Origin: Bacteroides sp.
GTDB taxonomy: Bacteria; Bacteroidota; Bacteroidia; Bacteroidales; Bacteroidaceae
Length of the DNA stretch: 64,000 nt
NCBI GenBank assembly: GCA_019416685.1
Contig: DXWV01000033.1
Span: 25,214 to 89,213, forward strand
Direction: 5' to 3'
Part shown: piece by piece, positions 52,322 to 61,600 of the stretch
Position numbering within the stretch: position 1 is the stretch's first letter
Layout of the letters: the number at the start of each line of letters is the position of its first letter
The notes under the pieces: generated by a model
Database searches by the model: none
What the model was told of the DNA's origin: nothing
Seen by the model: only the letters and a program-made list of their open reading frames with translations
Made by a program: the position numbers and the translations under genes

Positions 52322-54181
52322 TTATTCTTTCCATTCCAATAATCCGGTTTCGCCTCCGGTTGCGGTGAATAACACTTGATGGCGGTTGATAGGAACAACC
52401 GTACTGATAAGCGAATTGCCTACTTTATGCTTCCATAGTACTTTACCTGTCAGTGGCTCCAATGCAAAGATAAGTCCTCCTTTGGTACTGCCAAACATCA
52501 CTCCGTCTTTTTCTACTTGCATGGAAGGGGCATGCTCATAGCCAAAACCGACGTTGGAACTCCACAATTGATCCGGTTTATCGCCTTTCGTTGAGAAACA
52601 GACAATGCTGTCATTCATTGTTTTACTGTATATTCGTTCTTTATCGGCAGATAGACCGATTGTTTCGCGTACGGTGGACTGGAAAGTACGCCATACGGTT
52701 TCTCCGGTTTCCAGATCAATGGCGGTCATGGCACGTTGAGGATCGGTAATGAAAACTTTACCATTGGCTACTACCGGCCATACTGCCGCAGGGGAGAAGT
52801 GCATGCGGGTCAGCCCGCCCGTCCATTTCCATAACTCTTTACCTTCTTTTTTACTCAAAGCATAGAGCGTATTGTCCCATGCACCAAAGATCACTTTGTC
52901 ACCTTCAACGAGCGGACGGGTTTCTATATAGCCTTTTACACCCGTATATGCCCATATGAGTTTTCCGGTCCTGATGTCGATGGCGCGAAAGGTATGATCA
53001 CTGGCACCTATGTAGGCTATTCCGTTGTCTATCGTTACAGCTCCCAGCACCGGTTCTCCGGCTTCTATTTTCCAGAGTAACGTTCCGTCACCGGCATTCA
53101 AACCATAAATATGTTTATCTGCAGAGCCAAATACAACGATACCATCGGCTGCGGCGGGAGTACCAACAATACGGTTGCCGGAGTGGAAACTCCAGAGCTT
53201 TTTCCCTTTTTTCAGGCTGTAGGCGGTTAAGATGCCCATGTCGTCGCCAACGAATACCTGCTCTTTCTCTATGGCCGGTGAGCAATAGATGCCCACACCC
53301 GTTTGTATGAGCCATTTTTCTTTTACCTGTGGATATTCTTTGTTGACAGAGAAATCGGGATATTTGTCTGTTGCTCCTTTTGCATTGTAGTACGGTTTTG
53401 TTAAAGAGAGTGCGCACCACTTTTTAGGTTGTTCACCAATTTTCTGTTCATAAACGAATACGGAATCAGGAGTTATCTCATAGACACTGTATCCGCCTAC
53501 CGGATCTTTCCCCCGCAGATTGGAACGGTTGATAATTCCCGGAATGCCATCATAGGAGAAAAACTGATTTTTGTGATAATGCCCACCCATGAACGCACGG
53601 ATGTTAAAGGGGCGTACTGCATCGGTTACGTCATACCAATTGTCTACATCTCCCTTTAACAGCGGATAGTGGGTAACTAAAAATACGGGCTTTTCTTTTC
53701 CTGCCTTTCTCAGTTCGTCTTTCAGCCATGTAATGTCCTGAGGTACTACATGACCGTCTGCCATACGCATTAACGGACCAGAGTTGAACCCTAAAAAAAG
53801 AAAACCTTTGTGCTCAAATTTGAAACGCTCTCCACCAAAGATATGTCCGAAGTCGGTCACGCCGCTTTCACTCCATTTCGTTTCATGGTTTCCGGGAATG
53901 ATGTAATATTTCACCTTTAGTTGCCCGAGGGCTGTTTTTACTTTTTTCATAGAGGCACGATCCCCTTCTTCGGTTATATCTCCGGTTACCAGTACAAAAT
54001 CAATTCCCTGTGTCTTGTTCACCTGATTGATGGAGTTTTGGAGATCTTCAAAAGCTGTTCCCTTATTCGTGACGTGAATATCGGTGAGAAGAGCGAAACG
54101 AAAATGCTCTCCTATTTGCGCCTGAATTGTAGTGTACACTACAAATAGGAATGCGATACAGGTATATACTTTTCTGTTCAT
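52322..54181 (-). CDS. Calcineurin-like phosphoesterase fused to PQQ-type beta-propeller
   Basis: This 619-residue secreted protein has a signal peptide (about 1-22) and a metallophosphoesterase domain (about 25-265) with the five family motifs: TDIH (Asp34, His36), GDIT (Asp68), GNHE (98-100), THYP and GGHYH. From about 280 a PQQ/WD-like propeller follows with repeated blades of the type GKKLWSFHSG, GTLLWKIEAG, GKLIWAYTG, GKELWKWTGG and GKVLWKHKVG. The phosphoester hydrolysed is unknown; by context it may be a cell-wall phospho-sugar or lipid-linked intermediate. Confidence 0.87.
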   Translation of the reverse strand: MNRKVYTCIAFLFVVYTTIQAQIGEHFRFALLTDIHVTNKGTAFEDLQNSINQVNKTQGIDFVLVTGDITEEGDRASMKKVKTALGQLKVKYYIIPGNHETKWSESGVTDFGHIFGGERFKFEHKGFLFLGFNSGPLMRMADGHVVPQDITWLKDELRKAGKEKPVFLVTHYPLLKGDVDNWYDVTDAVRPFNIRAFMGGHYHKNQFFSYDGIPGIINRSNLRGKDPVGGYSVYEITPDSVFVYEQKIGEQPKKWCALSLTKPYYNAKGATDKYPDFSVNKEYPQVKEKWLIQTGVGIYCSPAIEKEQVFVGDDMGILTAYSLKKGKKLWSFHSGNRIVGTPAAADGIVVFGSADKHIYGLNAGDGTLLWKIEAGEPVLGAVTIDNGIAYIGASDHTFRAIDIRTGKLIWAYTGVKGYIETRPLVEGDKVIFGAWDNTLYALSKKEGKELWKWTGGLTRMHFSPAAVWPVVANGKVFITDPQRAMTAIDLETGETVWRTFQSTVRETIGLSADKERIYSKTMNDSIVCFSTKGDKPDQLWSSNVGFGYEHAPSMQVEKDGVMFGSTKGGLIFALEPLTGKVLWKHKVGNSLISTVVPINRHQVLFTATGGETGLLEWKE

Positions 54182-54218
54182 CCGAGTGTGTTTTTAGGTT
54201 TTGAATTAAAATAAATTG

Positions 54219-55667
54219 TTATTTGCTCTTTTTAATGAGCAGGCAGAGTCCGATGAAAGTAAATAATGCATTGAATATCAGTAATTCATAACTGAATTGA
54301 TACCCGTTGAACCATCTCTCTGAATTTTTCTGTAATATGAAGCATAGAATGGGAGAGGCAATGGCTACCCAGGGAATATACTTGTCGCGAACCTGCTTTT
54401 TTGTGAAAATGCCAAAGGCGAAAAGTCCCAGGATGGGGCCGTAAGTATAGCTGGCAAGAATATAAACGGCATCAATCACGCTTGTGTTATTCAACAGATT
54501 GAATACAAAGATAACACCCCCCATCGTTATTGCCATACCGATGTGTACGCGTTTACGTATCTTTACCAGTTCATTCTCCGCTTTATTTTTAGCGCCTAAT
54601 ATATCTACTGTGAATGAGGTAGTCAGGGCGGTCAGTGCCGACCCGGCTGCAGAATAGGCTGCTGAAATCAGACCGATGATAAACAGAACTCCTACGATGG
54701 CAGGAAAATAGTCACCGGTAGCTATCATCGGGAGTAACTCATCACTCTTCTCCGGATTTTCAATGCCTTGCCGGGCTGTGAATATATAGAGCAATACTCC
54801 CAACATAAGGAATAGTAAGATGACGAAGAATTGAGAGATACCACTGGTGATCATGTTTTTTTGTGAATCTTTGAAATTCTTGCAGCTTAGGTTTCGCTGC
54901 ATCATATCCTGATCCAGTCCTGTCATGGCAATCATGGTGAATACTCCTGCCAAAAATTGCTTGAAGAAATAACGTTTGTCGTTCACGTCATCAAAGAAAA
55001 ACATGCGTGAGAAGTCATTTTCGGATATAGTAGCAATCATACTTCCGAAACCCAGGTTAAGATCGGAAGCAATGTAATATATACATAGTACTACAGATAC
55101 TACCAGACAAAATGTTTTTAATGAATCTGTCCATATTAATGACTTTACTCCTCCACGGAAAGTATAGAGCCAAACAAGAGCTACGGTGATAATCACATTC
55201 AGTATGAACGGAAGGTGGAATGGTTCAAAAACAAGTAGTTGTAGTGTGAGGCAAACAAGGAATAATCTTACGGCTGCTCCCAGCATTTTTGAAATAAAAA
55301 AGAACCATGCACCTGTCTTATAAGAAGAAATTCCAAATCGGTTTTCAAGATACTCGTAGATGGATACTAAATTCATCCGGTAGAAAAGCGGTATCAAAAC
55401 AAAGGCTATAATAACTTGTCCTGCAACAAAACCGAGCACCATCTGTAAATAAGAGAATCCGCTTGCAGCAACCATGCCCGGTACCGACACAAATGTAACT
55501 CCTGATATACTCGAACCAATCATAGCAAATGCTACTACATACCAGGTTGATTTACGATTCCCTACAAAGAAACCTTCATTATCGGCTTTTCTGCCTGCAA
55601 TGTATGAGATTGTGAACAGGATAACGAAATAGGCTGCAATAGTGATTAAGATGGCAATTGGACTCAT
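54219..55667 (-). CDS. Sodium:solute symporter (SSS family)
   Basis: This 482-residue protein has about 13 membrane helices and the SSS signature regions YIAGRKADNEGFFVGNRKSTWY and MIGSSISGVTFVSVPG, plus GLISAAYSAAGSALTALTTSF in the sodium-site helix. I start at ATG 55667; the open frame can extend to a TTG at 55697. The family imports sugars, sialic acid, amino acids and other solutes with sodium. It is 56 bp after the second NamZ gene, so MurNAc, GlcNAc or a peptidoglycan peptide is a reasonable guess. Confidence 0.88.
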   Translation of the reverse strand: MSPIAILITIAAYFVILFTISYIAGRKADNEGFFVGNRKSTWYVVAFAMIGSSISGVTFVSVPGMVAASGFSYLQMVLGFVAGQVIIAFVLIPLFYRMNLVSIYEYLENRFGISSYKTGAWFFFISKMLGAAVRLFLVCLTLQLLVFEPFHLPFILNVIITVALVWLYTFRGGVKSLIWTDSLKTFCLVVSVVLCIYYIASDLNLGFGSMIATISENDFSRMFFFDDVNDKRYFFKQFLAGVFTMIAMTGLDQDMMQRNLSCKNFKDSQKNMITSGISQFFVILLFLMLGVLLYIFTARQGIENPEKSDELLPMIATGDYFPAIVGVLFIIGLISAAYSAAGSALTALTTSFTVDILGAKNKAENELVKIRKRVHIGMAITMGGVIFVFNLLNNTSVIDAVYILASYTYGPILGLFAFGIFTKKQVRDKYIPWVAIASPILCFILQKNSERWFNGYQFSYELLIFNALFTFIGLCLLIKKSK

Positions 55668-55723
55668 GGGGCAATTTACATTTTTATAGTTTGACAATTT
55701 AAGATAAAAACAGAGAGAAACGG

Positions 55724-56890
55724 CTATTCTTCATATAAAAGGTAAGGTCTGCGTTGTATTTTAAACTTTTCTACGTCCTCTTTCCACATTACTTGAATTT
55801 CGTCGGCATCTTTCCCTTGTTCGATCATTTTGCGAACATAATCCGTACCTATCAGTCGCTCAAAGAATGGGCGGAAAAAGTAATCATCCATATTCAGGTT
55901 TCGGTAAGCATCAATAAGGTAGCTCAAATCTATTCCTCTTTTTCTTATTTCTTCCTCACTTAGCTCACTTAAATTCACACCGTGGCAAAGCCTGCCAAGT
56001 TGGGGAGGGCTTTTGGCCCCTGATGTGCTTTGTGGCGTAAAGCTATAATTGTATCCTATCATGTTGGGGTGTCCGTATACCTGAAAAGGCAGTTGTGTTC
56101 CTCTTCCTAAGCTGACGGGAGTTGCTTCAAAATAGCAAATAGACGGGTAGAGGTATACTGCTTTCATATTGGGTAGGTTAGGAGAGGGAGGGATGGGCAG
56201 CTGATACATTGTCTGATGGGTATAGTTTTTGCATTTTATTACTGTAACGTCACAGATACGGGAAGCCGGCAACCAGCGTTCACCATTAACCATGAGTGCT
56301 AATTCTCCCAAAGTCATCCCATGTACTACCGGGATAGGAAGCCAGCCAACTCCCGATTTATATTTCATATCTAAAATAGGACCGTCTACATAATGCCCGT
56401 TTGGATTGGGACGGTCCAGAATCAGCATTTTACGGTTATACTCCGCGCAGGCATCCATCAGGCGTACCATAGAGGCATAATACGTATAAAATCGTAAACC
56501 TACATCTTGTATATCGACTATCAGCAAATCGAATTTGCGCATGGAATCCTCACTGGGTTTACCCAATTGGCCATCATATAACGATAGAATAGGTACCCCT
56601 GTTTTTTGATCTACCGAGCTTGAAACATGCTCTCCTGCATCTGCATTACCACGGAAGCCATGTTCCGGAGAGAAAATTGCAACTACATTTATTTTATTCT
56701 CTAATAATACATCCAGCAGGTGCTTATTTCCCACCATACCGGTGTGATTTGAAAAAACAGCAATTCTCTTATTCTTTAATATAGGTAAATAGTCATTCGT
56801 TTGTTCTGCACCTACAATCACCCGGCTTTGCTTAGCCTGGCAGTGGAGAGTGATGAACGCTAAAATGACTATAAATAGAATCTTTTTCAT
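55724..56890 (-). CDS. Exo-beta-N-acetylmuramidase NamZ (GH171, DUF1343), second paralogue
   Basis: This 388-residue secreted protein is a diverged NamZ. A signal peptide ends at about residue 19 (HCQA). Conserved blocks are KRIAVFSNHTGMVG, AIFSPEHGFRG with the Glu of PEHG, IVDIQDVGLRFYTYYASM, LDRPNPNGHYVDGP and VHGMTLGELALM, and the GAKSPPQLGRLCHGV segment normal for the family. It is the first gene of the salvage operon and lies directly behind a good promoter. Two paralogues in one operon suggest different glycan ends or peptide decorations. Confidence 0.9.
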   Translation of the reverse strand: MKKILFIVILAFITLHCQAKQSRVIVGAEQTNDYLPILKNKRIAVFSNHTGMVGNKHLLDVLLENKINVVAIFSPEHGFRGNADAGEHVSSSVDQKTGVPILSLYDGQLGKPSEDSMRKFDLLIVDIQDVGLRFYTYYASMVRLMDACAEYNRKMLILDRPNPNGHYVDGPILDMKYKSGVGWLPIPVVHGMTLGELALMVNGERWLPASRICDVTVIKCKNYTHQTMYQLPIPPSPNLPNMKAVYLYPSICYFEATPVSLGRGTQLPFQVYGHPNMIGYNYSFTPQSTSGAKSPPQLGRLCHGVNLSELSEEEIRKRGIDLSYLIDAYRNLNMDDYFFRPFFERLIGTDYVRKMIEQGKDADEIQVMWKEDVEKFKIQRRPYLLYEE

Positions 56891-56922
56891 AATATATTAT
56901 ATAAGGGAGAGTTCTTTAACTG

Positions 56923-56952
56923 CAAAGATAATATATGTTTTAATATTAGAAA
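56923..56952 (-). promoter_or_regulatory. Promoter of the peptidoglycan-salvage operon
   Basis: On the minus strand TTTC (56949-56952) is followed after 18 nt by TATCTTTG (56923-56930), an exact -7 box and near-consensus -33 box for Bacteroides sigma-ABfr. The predicted transcript starts about 25 nt before the NamZ start codon at 56890. Confidence 0.7.
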
Positions 56953-57120
56953 CATATATTTTTTTATTTTTAGAATTATAATCAATAATTTGCAAACTGG
57001 CAATTTCGTGCTTTAAAGCGTATTTTCGTAGTATGTAAATATATTTACTGGATGGATTGATGGAATGAGAAGGTTGTATTTTATTTCTGTACTTTGTTGA
57101 ATATAGGGCGTTTACAAGAA

Positions 57121-57212
57121 TGTACACTTTTGTATGATAGGAGTGTACATTAATGTATTGCGAAAGTGTACATTCTTGCGTGTATAAAGTGTACACTTTT
57201 GTTTTAGAGGAA
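57121..57212. repeat. Four phased TGTACA repeats, 23-bp period
   Basis: TGTACA occurs at 57121, 57144, 57167 and 57190, exactly 23 bp apart, each followed by YTNNTG-like sequence. The last copy lies in the 14-bp palindrome AAAGTGTACACTTT. The array is about 170 bp upstream of the salvage-operon promoter and could be an operator array for it. Confidence 0.88.
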
Positions 57213-57325
57213 GCAGTTTAAAATAAATGCTTGTCATGGTGGATGATAATTTGTTACAATGAAATGAATCTTCTTTTGGGGTGTTTATGGAAAAATGTAA
57301 TGTCTTATAAATTTCCGGACTGTTT

Positions 57326-57400
57326 GTCGTAGAGAAAACGTTCGAAACTCTACGAGGAATTGAGTGTTTCTCGTAGAGTTTTGGGTCGTTCCTCGTAGAG
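57326..57400. repeat. Four phased CTCGTAGAG repeats, 22-bp period
   Basis: The 9-bp motif occurs at 57326 (GTCGTAGAG), 57348 (inverted, CTCTACGAG), 57370 and 57392 (CTCGTAGAG), exactly 22 bp apart. Intervening bases are not conserved. It lies 115 bp beyond the TGTACA array in the same 873-bp gap. Confidence 0.88.
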
Positions 57401-57763
57401 GAAAAAATGCAATATTTAACTGTTTGATAATCAATGGATTATTTTCTGTTGTTTTTGTTGCTATATTTCTTTGTTTTTCATTCCCTTTTTCAGCTTTTTA
57501 TGTATTTTTCTGTTTTGAAAAATAATTATAAATATTTGTCTCGAATTTTATATGCCATTTATCTGAATAAATAAAAAGTGGTTTAAAGATATATTTATTA
57601 GGGTAAAATCGGAATGAATATAATAGATGGAGAATAAATATATTTGTAATTATTGTTTTAATATGATTAAAGGTGCAGATTTAACGAAATGTTAAAAAAT
57701 GCACCTTTGTATGTGAAGTAAACCCTATATATGGGATAACTTTTTCTCTTATCGTTTTCGTAT
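57401..57763. other. AT-rich gap without a supported gene
   Basis: This part of the gap between the salvage operon and the 137-residue gene is strongly AT-rich. I see no coding frame with a plausible product, no tRNA and no clear promoter. Short frames here lack any recognisable sequence. Confidence 0.5.
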
Positions 57764-58177
57764 TTATTTCATTAGGTTTCCATCCGGCAGAAAAATATCT
57801 CCATCGGTTCCGCTAACGTCAAAGAAACCTACGCCATGTTTTTGTGCCAGCCGTTTTGTAAGCTCGTACGCTTCTTCTGTTACAGACCAACTGAAAGCGG
57901 CATAAATGACATTACGTCCTATGGCATAATCCGTTAGATATGATTCCAAATCTTCATCTTCGTCCAATTGTTCGTTAGTAGGGGCGTCGGGGCCGTTCAT
58001 GTTTGGAAATGTTTGTATCATTTCACGATACCATTCTTGTAGTGCGGGTGATGCCACGGTAGGGTTATTGTACCCGTGATCCTCGGTCCATTCTGTTTCT
58101 TTCTCATACCAATCAAGAAAATCTTTCTGTTTTGAGGGAGCTTTCTCCTTTTCAAATACCATTAAATCGTAACTCAT
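57764..58177 (-). CDS. Conserved small acidic protein, unknown function
   Basis: This 137-residue cytosolic protein starts MSYDLMVFEKEKAPSKQKDF and contains an acidic stretch (LDEDEDLESYL) and an alpha/beta end (YELTKRLAQKHGVGFFDVSG then DGDIFLPDGNL). AGGAG lies 11-15 bases upstream of the ATG, an RBS-like sequence. I do not recognise a named family, though similar small proteins (often beside immunity or SMI1-like genes) occur across bacteria. It is isolated, with large gaps on both sides, so context gives no function. Confidence 0.65.
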   Translation of the reverse strand: MSYDLMVFEKEKAPSKQKDFLDWYEKETEWTEDHGYNNPTVASPALQEWYREMIQTFPNMNGPDAPTNEQLDEDEDLESYLTDYAIGRNVIYAAFSWSVTEEAYELTKRLAQKHGVGFFDVSGTDGDIFLPDGNLMK

Positions 58178-58515
58178 AATTTTTTCTCCTATATTTTATA
58201 TTTGGGTGAATAGATTGTTTTTCTTTTGACTTCGGCACAATTACAATCATGTGCATAACAATTGATACCAGCTATGGCAAATATATTGCCGTTCTTTATA
58301 TATTTTATCATTGCATATTGATTAATTCTATATCATTTTTGTTTATGTGTATTATTGGGGCTGTCATCTCGTTGTTGTTTTTTCGTATTGTCTATATATC
58401 GGTTTGATAAATTACTCATTATTGGAGTATTTATTATGCTGTGATATGATTGAGAATTCGTTTTATATAAGTCACCATAATTTGTAGAGTGTTTTTGAGT
58501 TTGTTTGATAAGCAA
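58178..58515. other. Gap without a supported gene
   Basis: The stretch between the small acidic protein and the amidase terminator is AT-rich. A minus-strand frame of 60 codons (58333-58515) has low complexity (NTKKQQRDDSPNNTHKQK) and overlaps the hairpin boundary, so I do not call it. Any promoter for the acidic-protein gene would be here, but none is clear. Confidence 0.5.
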
Positions 58516-58556
58516 ACAGGAGGCTGTTCGAAATATTTGTTCCCCCAGCCTCCTGT
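58516..58556 (-). terminator. Hairpin downstream of the amidase gene
   Basis: ACAGGAGGCTG (58516-58526) and CAGCCTCCTGT (58546-58556) are perfect 11-bp complements with a 19-nt loop. On the minus strand the stem is followed by TTGCTTATC, only weakly T-rich, so it may be a terminator or a 3'-end stabiliser for the amidase transcript, 54 bp after the stop codon. Confidence 0.6.
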
Positions 58557-58609
58557 CAACTTACTACCATTTGTCTATAGAAACCGTGATAACTGGTTTC
58601 GTGCTTAGT

Positions 58610-61600
58610 TTACTTACGAATGATTCGATTGATTGTGTTATTCACCTTGATTATGTAAATTCCACTTGCCTGCTCATAGAGGCTAATCGTTTCTTTATTC
58701 GTATTCAGATTGTTCATATTTAGAACGATACGTCCGTTTGTATCATATACCTGAATGGTATGGATGGTTTCTTCAGATTCTATATTAACTGGTCCATCGG
58801 TTGGGTTGGGGTAGATGGAGGTCGCAGTTGTGGCTGACTCTTCTATGCCCGTTATCACTATAGACGTAGTTGCTTTGGCTGTTTCGTAGTCTCCGAAGAC
58901 GGCTGTAACGCTGTATGAATAGGTACCACTTTTTACATTATCGTCCATATAGTTTGTCTCGGTGACGGTAGCGATTCGTTCTTCCCTACGATATATATTA
59001 TATTCGGGAGTACCTACGGAACCTGTCGGAGCTTCCCACTCTAATGATATACCTTCGGGAATGACTGTGGCTTTCAGGTTATTAACAGTTCCCACTTCAT
59101 TGGTGATTGTTTGAGAAGATGGTGCGGGAGTGATGGTAGTGTTGTCTGCTTTGGGAAGAGACCACATGCCAAGACGTTCGCCGGAGTTGGAGATTAAGTA
59201 TACATTGCCTGCCCAGTCGAAGGCAAGACTATTGGAGTTGGCTCCTAATCCCGGTTTGATGGAATGAAGTCTTTTAATAGAAGGTATACCTTCTTCGTCA
59301 TATGTAATTTCCAGTATTTTAATCTCATTGTTACATCCCATGGCAATACGGGTTCCGTCGATGTTGATAGCCATACCTCCGTTTCGGGAATTTTCGATGA
59401 TAGTAGGATCTACTTTGCCTGATACAAAGTCTACTGTAGTACCATTATAATGGATGAGTGAAGGGACATTGGCTTCGTCTGCTGCCCGGTATTGGGAAAT
59501 CCACCATCCACCGCGTCCGTCCGGTAGGATTGTAGAGTTCATATTCAGTTGATATCCGCCTGTGGCCGCATTGTTGAAGGCAACGCTTGGAGCTTCTGTC
59601 CAGTTTGTCGCTGTTCCAATGTTGTACTGCAGAATGTTTCCGGCTTTGCCATCTACTTTATAATCTTCGTCGAATGTATACAGTATTGTATTTTCACCTG
59701 TGCCAGTTACATAACAAGAGGAAGAAGAACCGTGTACTGCTTCATTGGAAGAGTTACTGGCAAGGCCATTGGCATCTCTGGTCAGCCCATCGAATAGGCT
59801 GACGAAATTATCAGCTGGTTTGGCAGGATCCATTATGTAGATGCCGGAATGGGCGTCGCTGAAATCACACATGAATACTCTGCTGTCCGGTGCTACTGCT
59901 AAACGGAATGGACTGTTGCTGGTACTCCACTCAATACCGCCGTCGTAAGCTTTATTGGCCTGGCCGGTGATGTCTTGGAATTGTGGATCCATGATGTAAA
60001 TGCCTTGTCCTGTGGTGCGATCGCCGGAAGTTCCCGGTTTGCTACTTGCTACATATATGCGTCCAAAGTAGGGGCTTTCAGGATTATTGTCTATGGCAAC
60101 TCCGTAGGCATTGTAAAATTTCAGTGTCTCTTCGTCTCCAGTCATCTTTATGGGGCGGACAATACTCTTTGCAGTCGCTTTAACTTGCCAGCGTATATCT
60201 TTACCTAATGGTATATCTGTTTTTGCTATTGAGACCTGATTGCTCCCTTTGGATAAAGCACCTGCACTGTATGATTTCAAAACCTTATCGCCACTGGTAA
60301 ACTCAATAGCTACTTCGGTGGCGTCTTCATTGAGCAGGAAGCTGAACTTGTATTGTTGTTCTGTACTTTCCATTTTTAGTGCAGAGGCGTAGATATTTGC
60401 AGTAGCATCTGTTGTAACTGTTTGGAATTGGGTTATTCCCGTATTTTGGGTATGTAGGTATAGATTCATATCATATCCGTTTACTGTACCCGTTGCCATC
60501 ATGTAAGGTTCGCTACTTTCACTTGAATTGCTACCGGACAATGCGTCGGATATTTTGGTTGCTTTATCCAAGCCCTCTGTTATGTCAAATAAAATGGCAT
60601 GTGGATGGGTTAAATCGTTATCGCAGTTGGGAGATATCATAAATGAGTGTTGTGCGTAACGGAAGAAGTTGGCACCCTTCGCTTGTGGTGATAGTAAATT
60701 TTCATTTATTGCTCCGTGGTTGATTAGCGGATTACGATCTGCAATTGTCCAGTCGAAACCAAATTCAGTTGGTAATAATACTTCGCTGTCTACAATGAAG
60801 CGGTCGGTACCAAGAGGAGAAGGGGTAAATGTAATCGCTTCTCCCCAAAGTGCCTCGGTATAGCTACCATCCATCATGTATTTATAACCAATGATGTTAG
60901 GGGTTTCTTCGTCAATCAGATATCCTACAATTCGGATTTGTCTGGAACTTCCGGTAGTAATTGCCGGAGTGTAAATTTTACATTTCCAGCGTGGACCACT
61001 GATGGTAAATGTCTCTCCGATAGTGGATTCTGAGAAATTTCCCTGTTGGGTTGTTTCAAAGAATAATTTAGGCTCCGATTCGTCATCATCCCAGGTGTAT
61101 ACTTTGAATTTCTGATCATCGGCTGGTAGTTTTACAACATTCTTATTACAAGCCATTAAGTAACCATCGGCAGAGAATGCGATGTCGCTTATTGGCAGGA
61201 TGCCACTTTCGATACCGGTGAGTTTTAATTCACTGATTAATTCACCTGTAGCTGGATTTCCTACATAAATTTGTGGATCTGTTGTTAGAATGTATAGCTT
61301 ATTGTTATGTAAAATGCTTTTACGTATATTTTTATCTTTAAGCCATTCGAATGCGTTTGTAGCGATTTCCTGGGTTTGGTAGAATGGCATTGCTATAGCA
61401 CCAGCTTCCTGGTTGGGATCCGGATAATCTGCAGGGACTTCTTTTTCTATGATTACTGTCTTGTTTTCAATTTGTGTGATCAGAGAAGTTGTCTCGCCCG
61501 CTTTTACTTCAGCGTCTATTTCGGCAGTTTCATAGTTTTCTGCTGTTATTTTGATTTTGTATTTTCCTGGTTCCAAATTAAAGAAAGCATAGAATCCATT

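Noticed and set aside
55980..56040. GAKSPPQLGRLCHGV in the second NamZ protein as a repeat-derived insertion
   Set aside because: It looked like a dispersed CCAAGTTGGGGAGG repeat, but this segment is a usual conserved part of DUF1343 proteins.
56897..57196. Minus-strand 99-codon frame upstream of the second NamZ gene
   Set aside because: It has no recognisable sequence, lies across the predicted promoter and the TGTACA array, and has low-complexity composition.
57121..57400. A possible CRISPR array in the 57-kb gap
   Set aside because: The repeated cores are only 6-9 bp at 22-23 bp steps, far shorter than CRISPR repeats and spacers, one unit is inverted, and no cas gene is near.
58333..58515. 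60-codon frame between the acidic protein and the amidase hairpin
   Set aside because: It is low in complexity, lacks a ribosome-binding site and ends at the hairpin; it is more likely noncoding.
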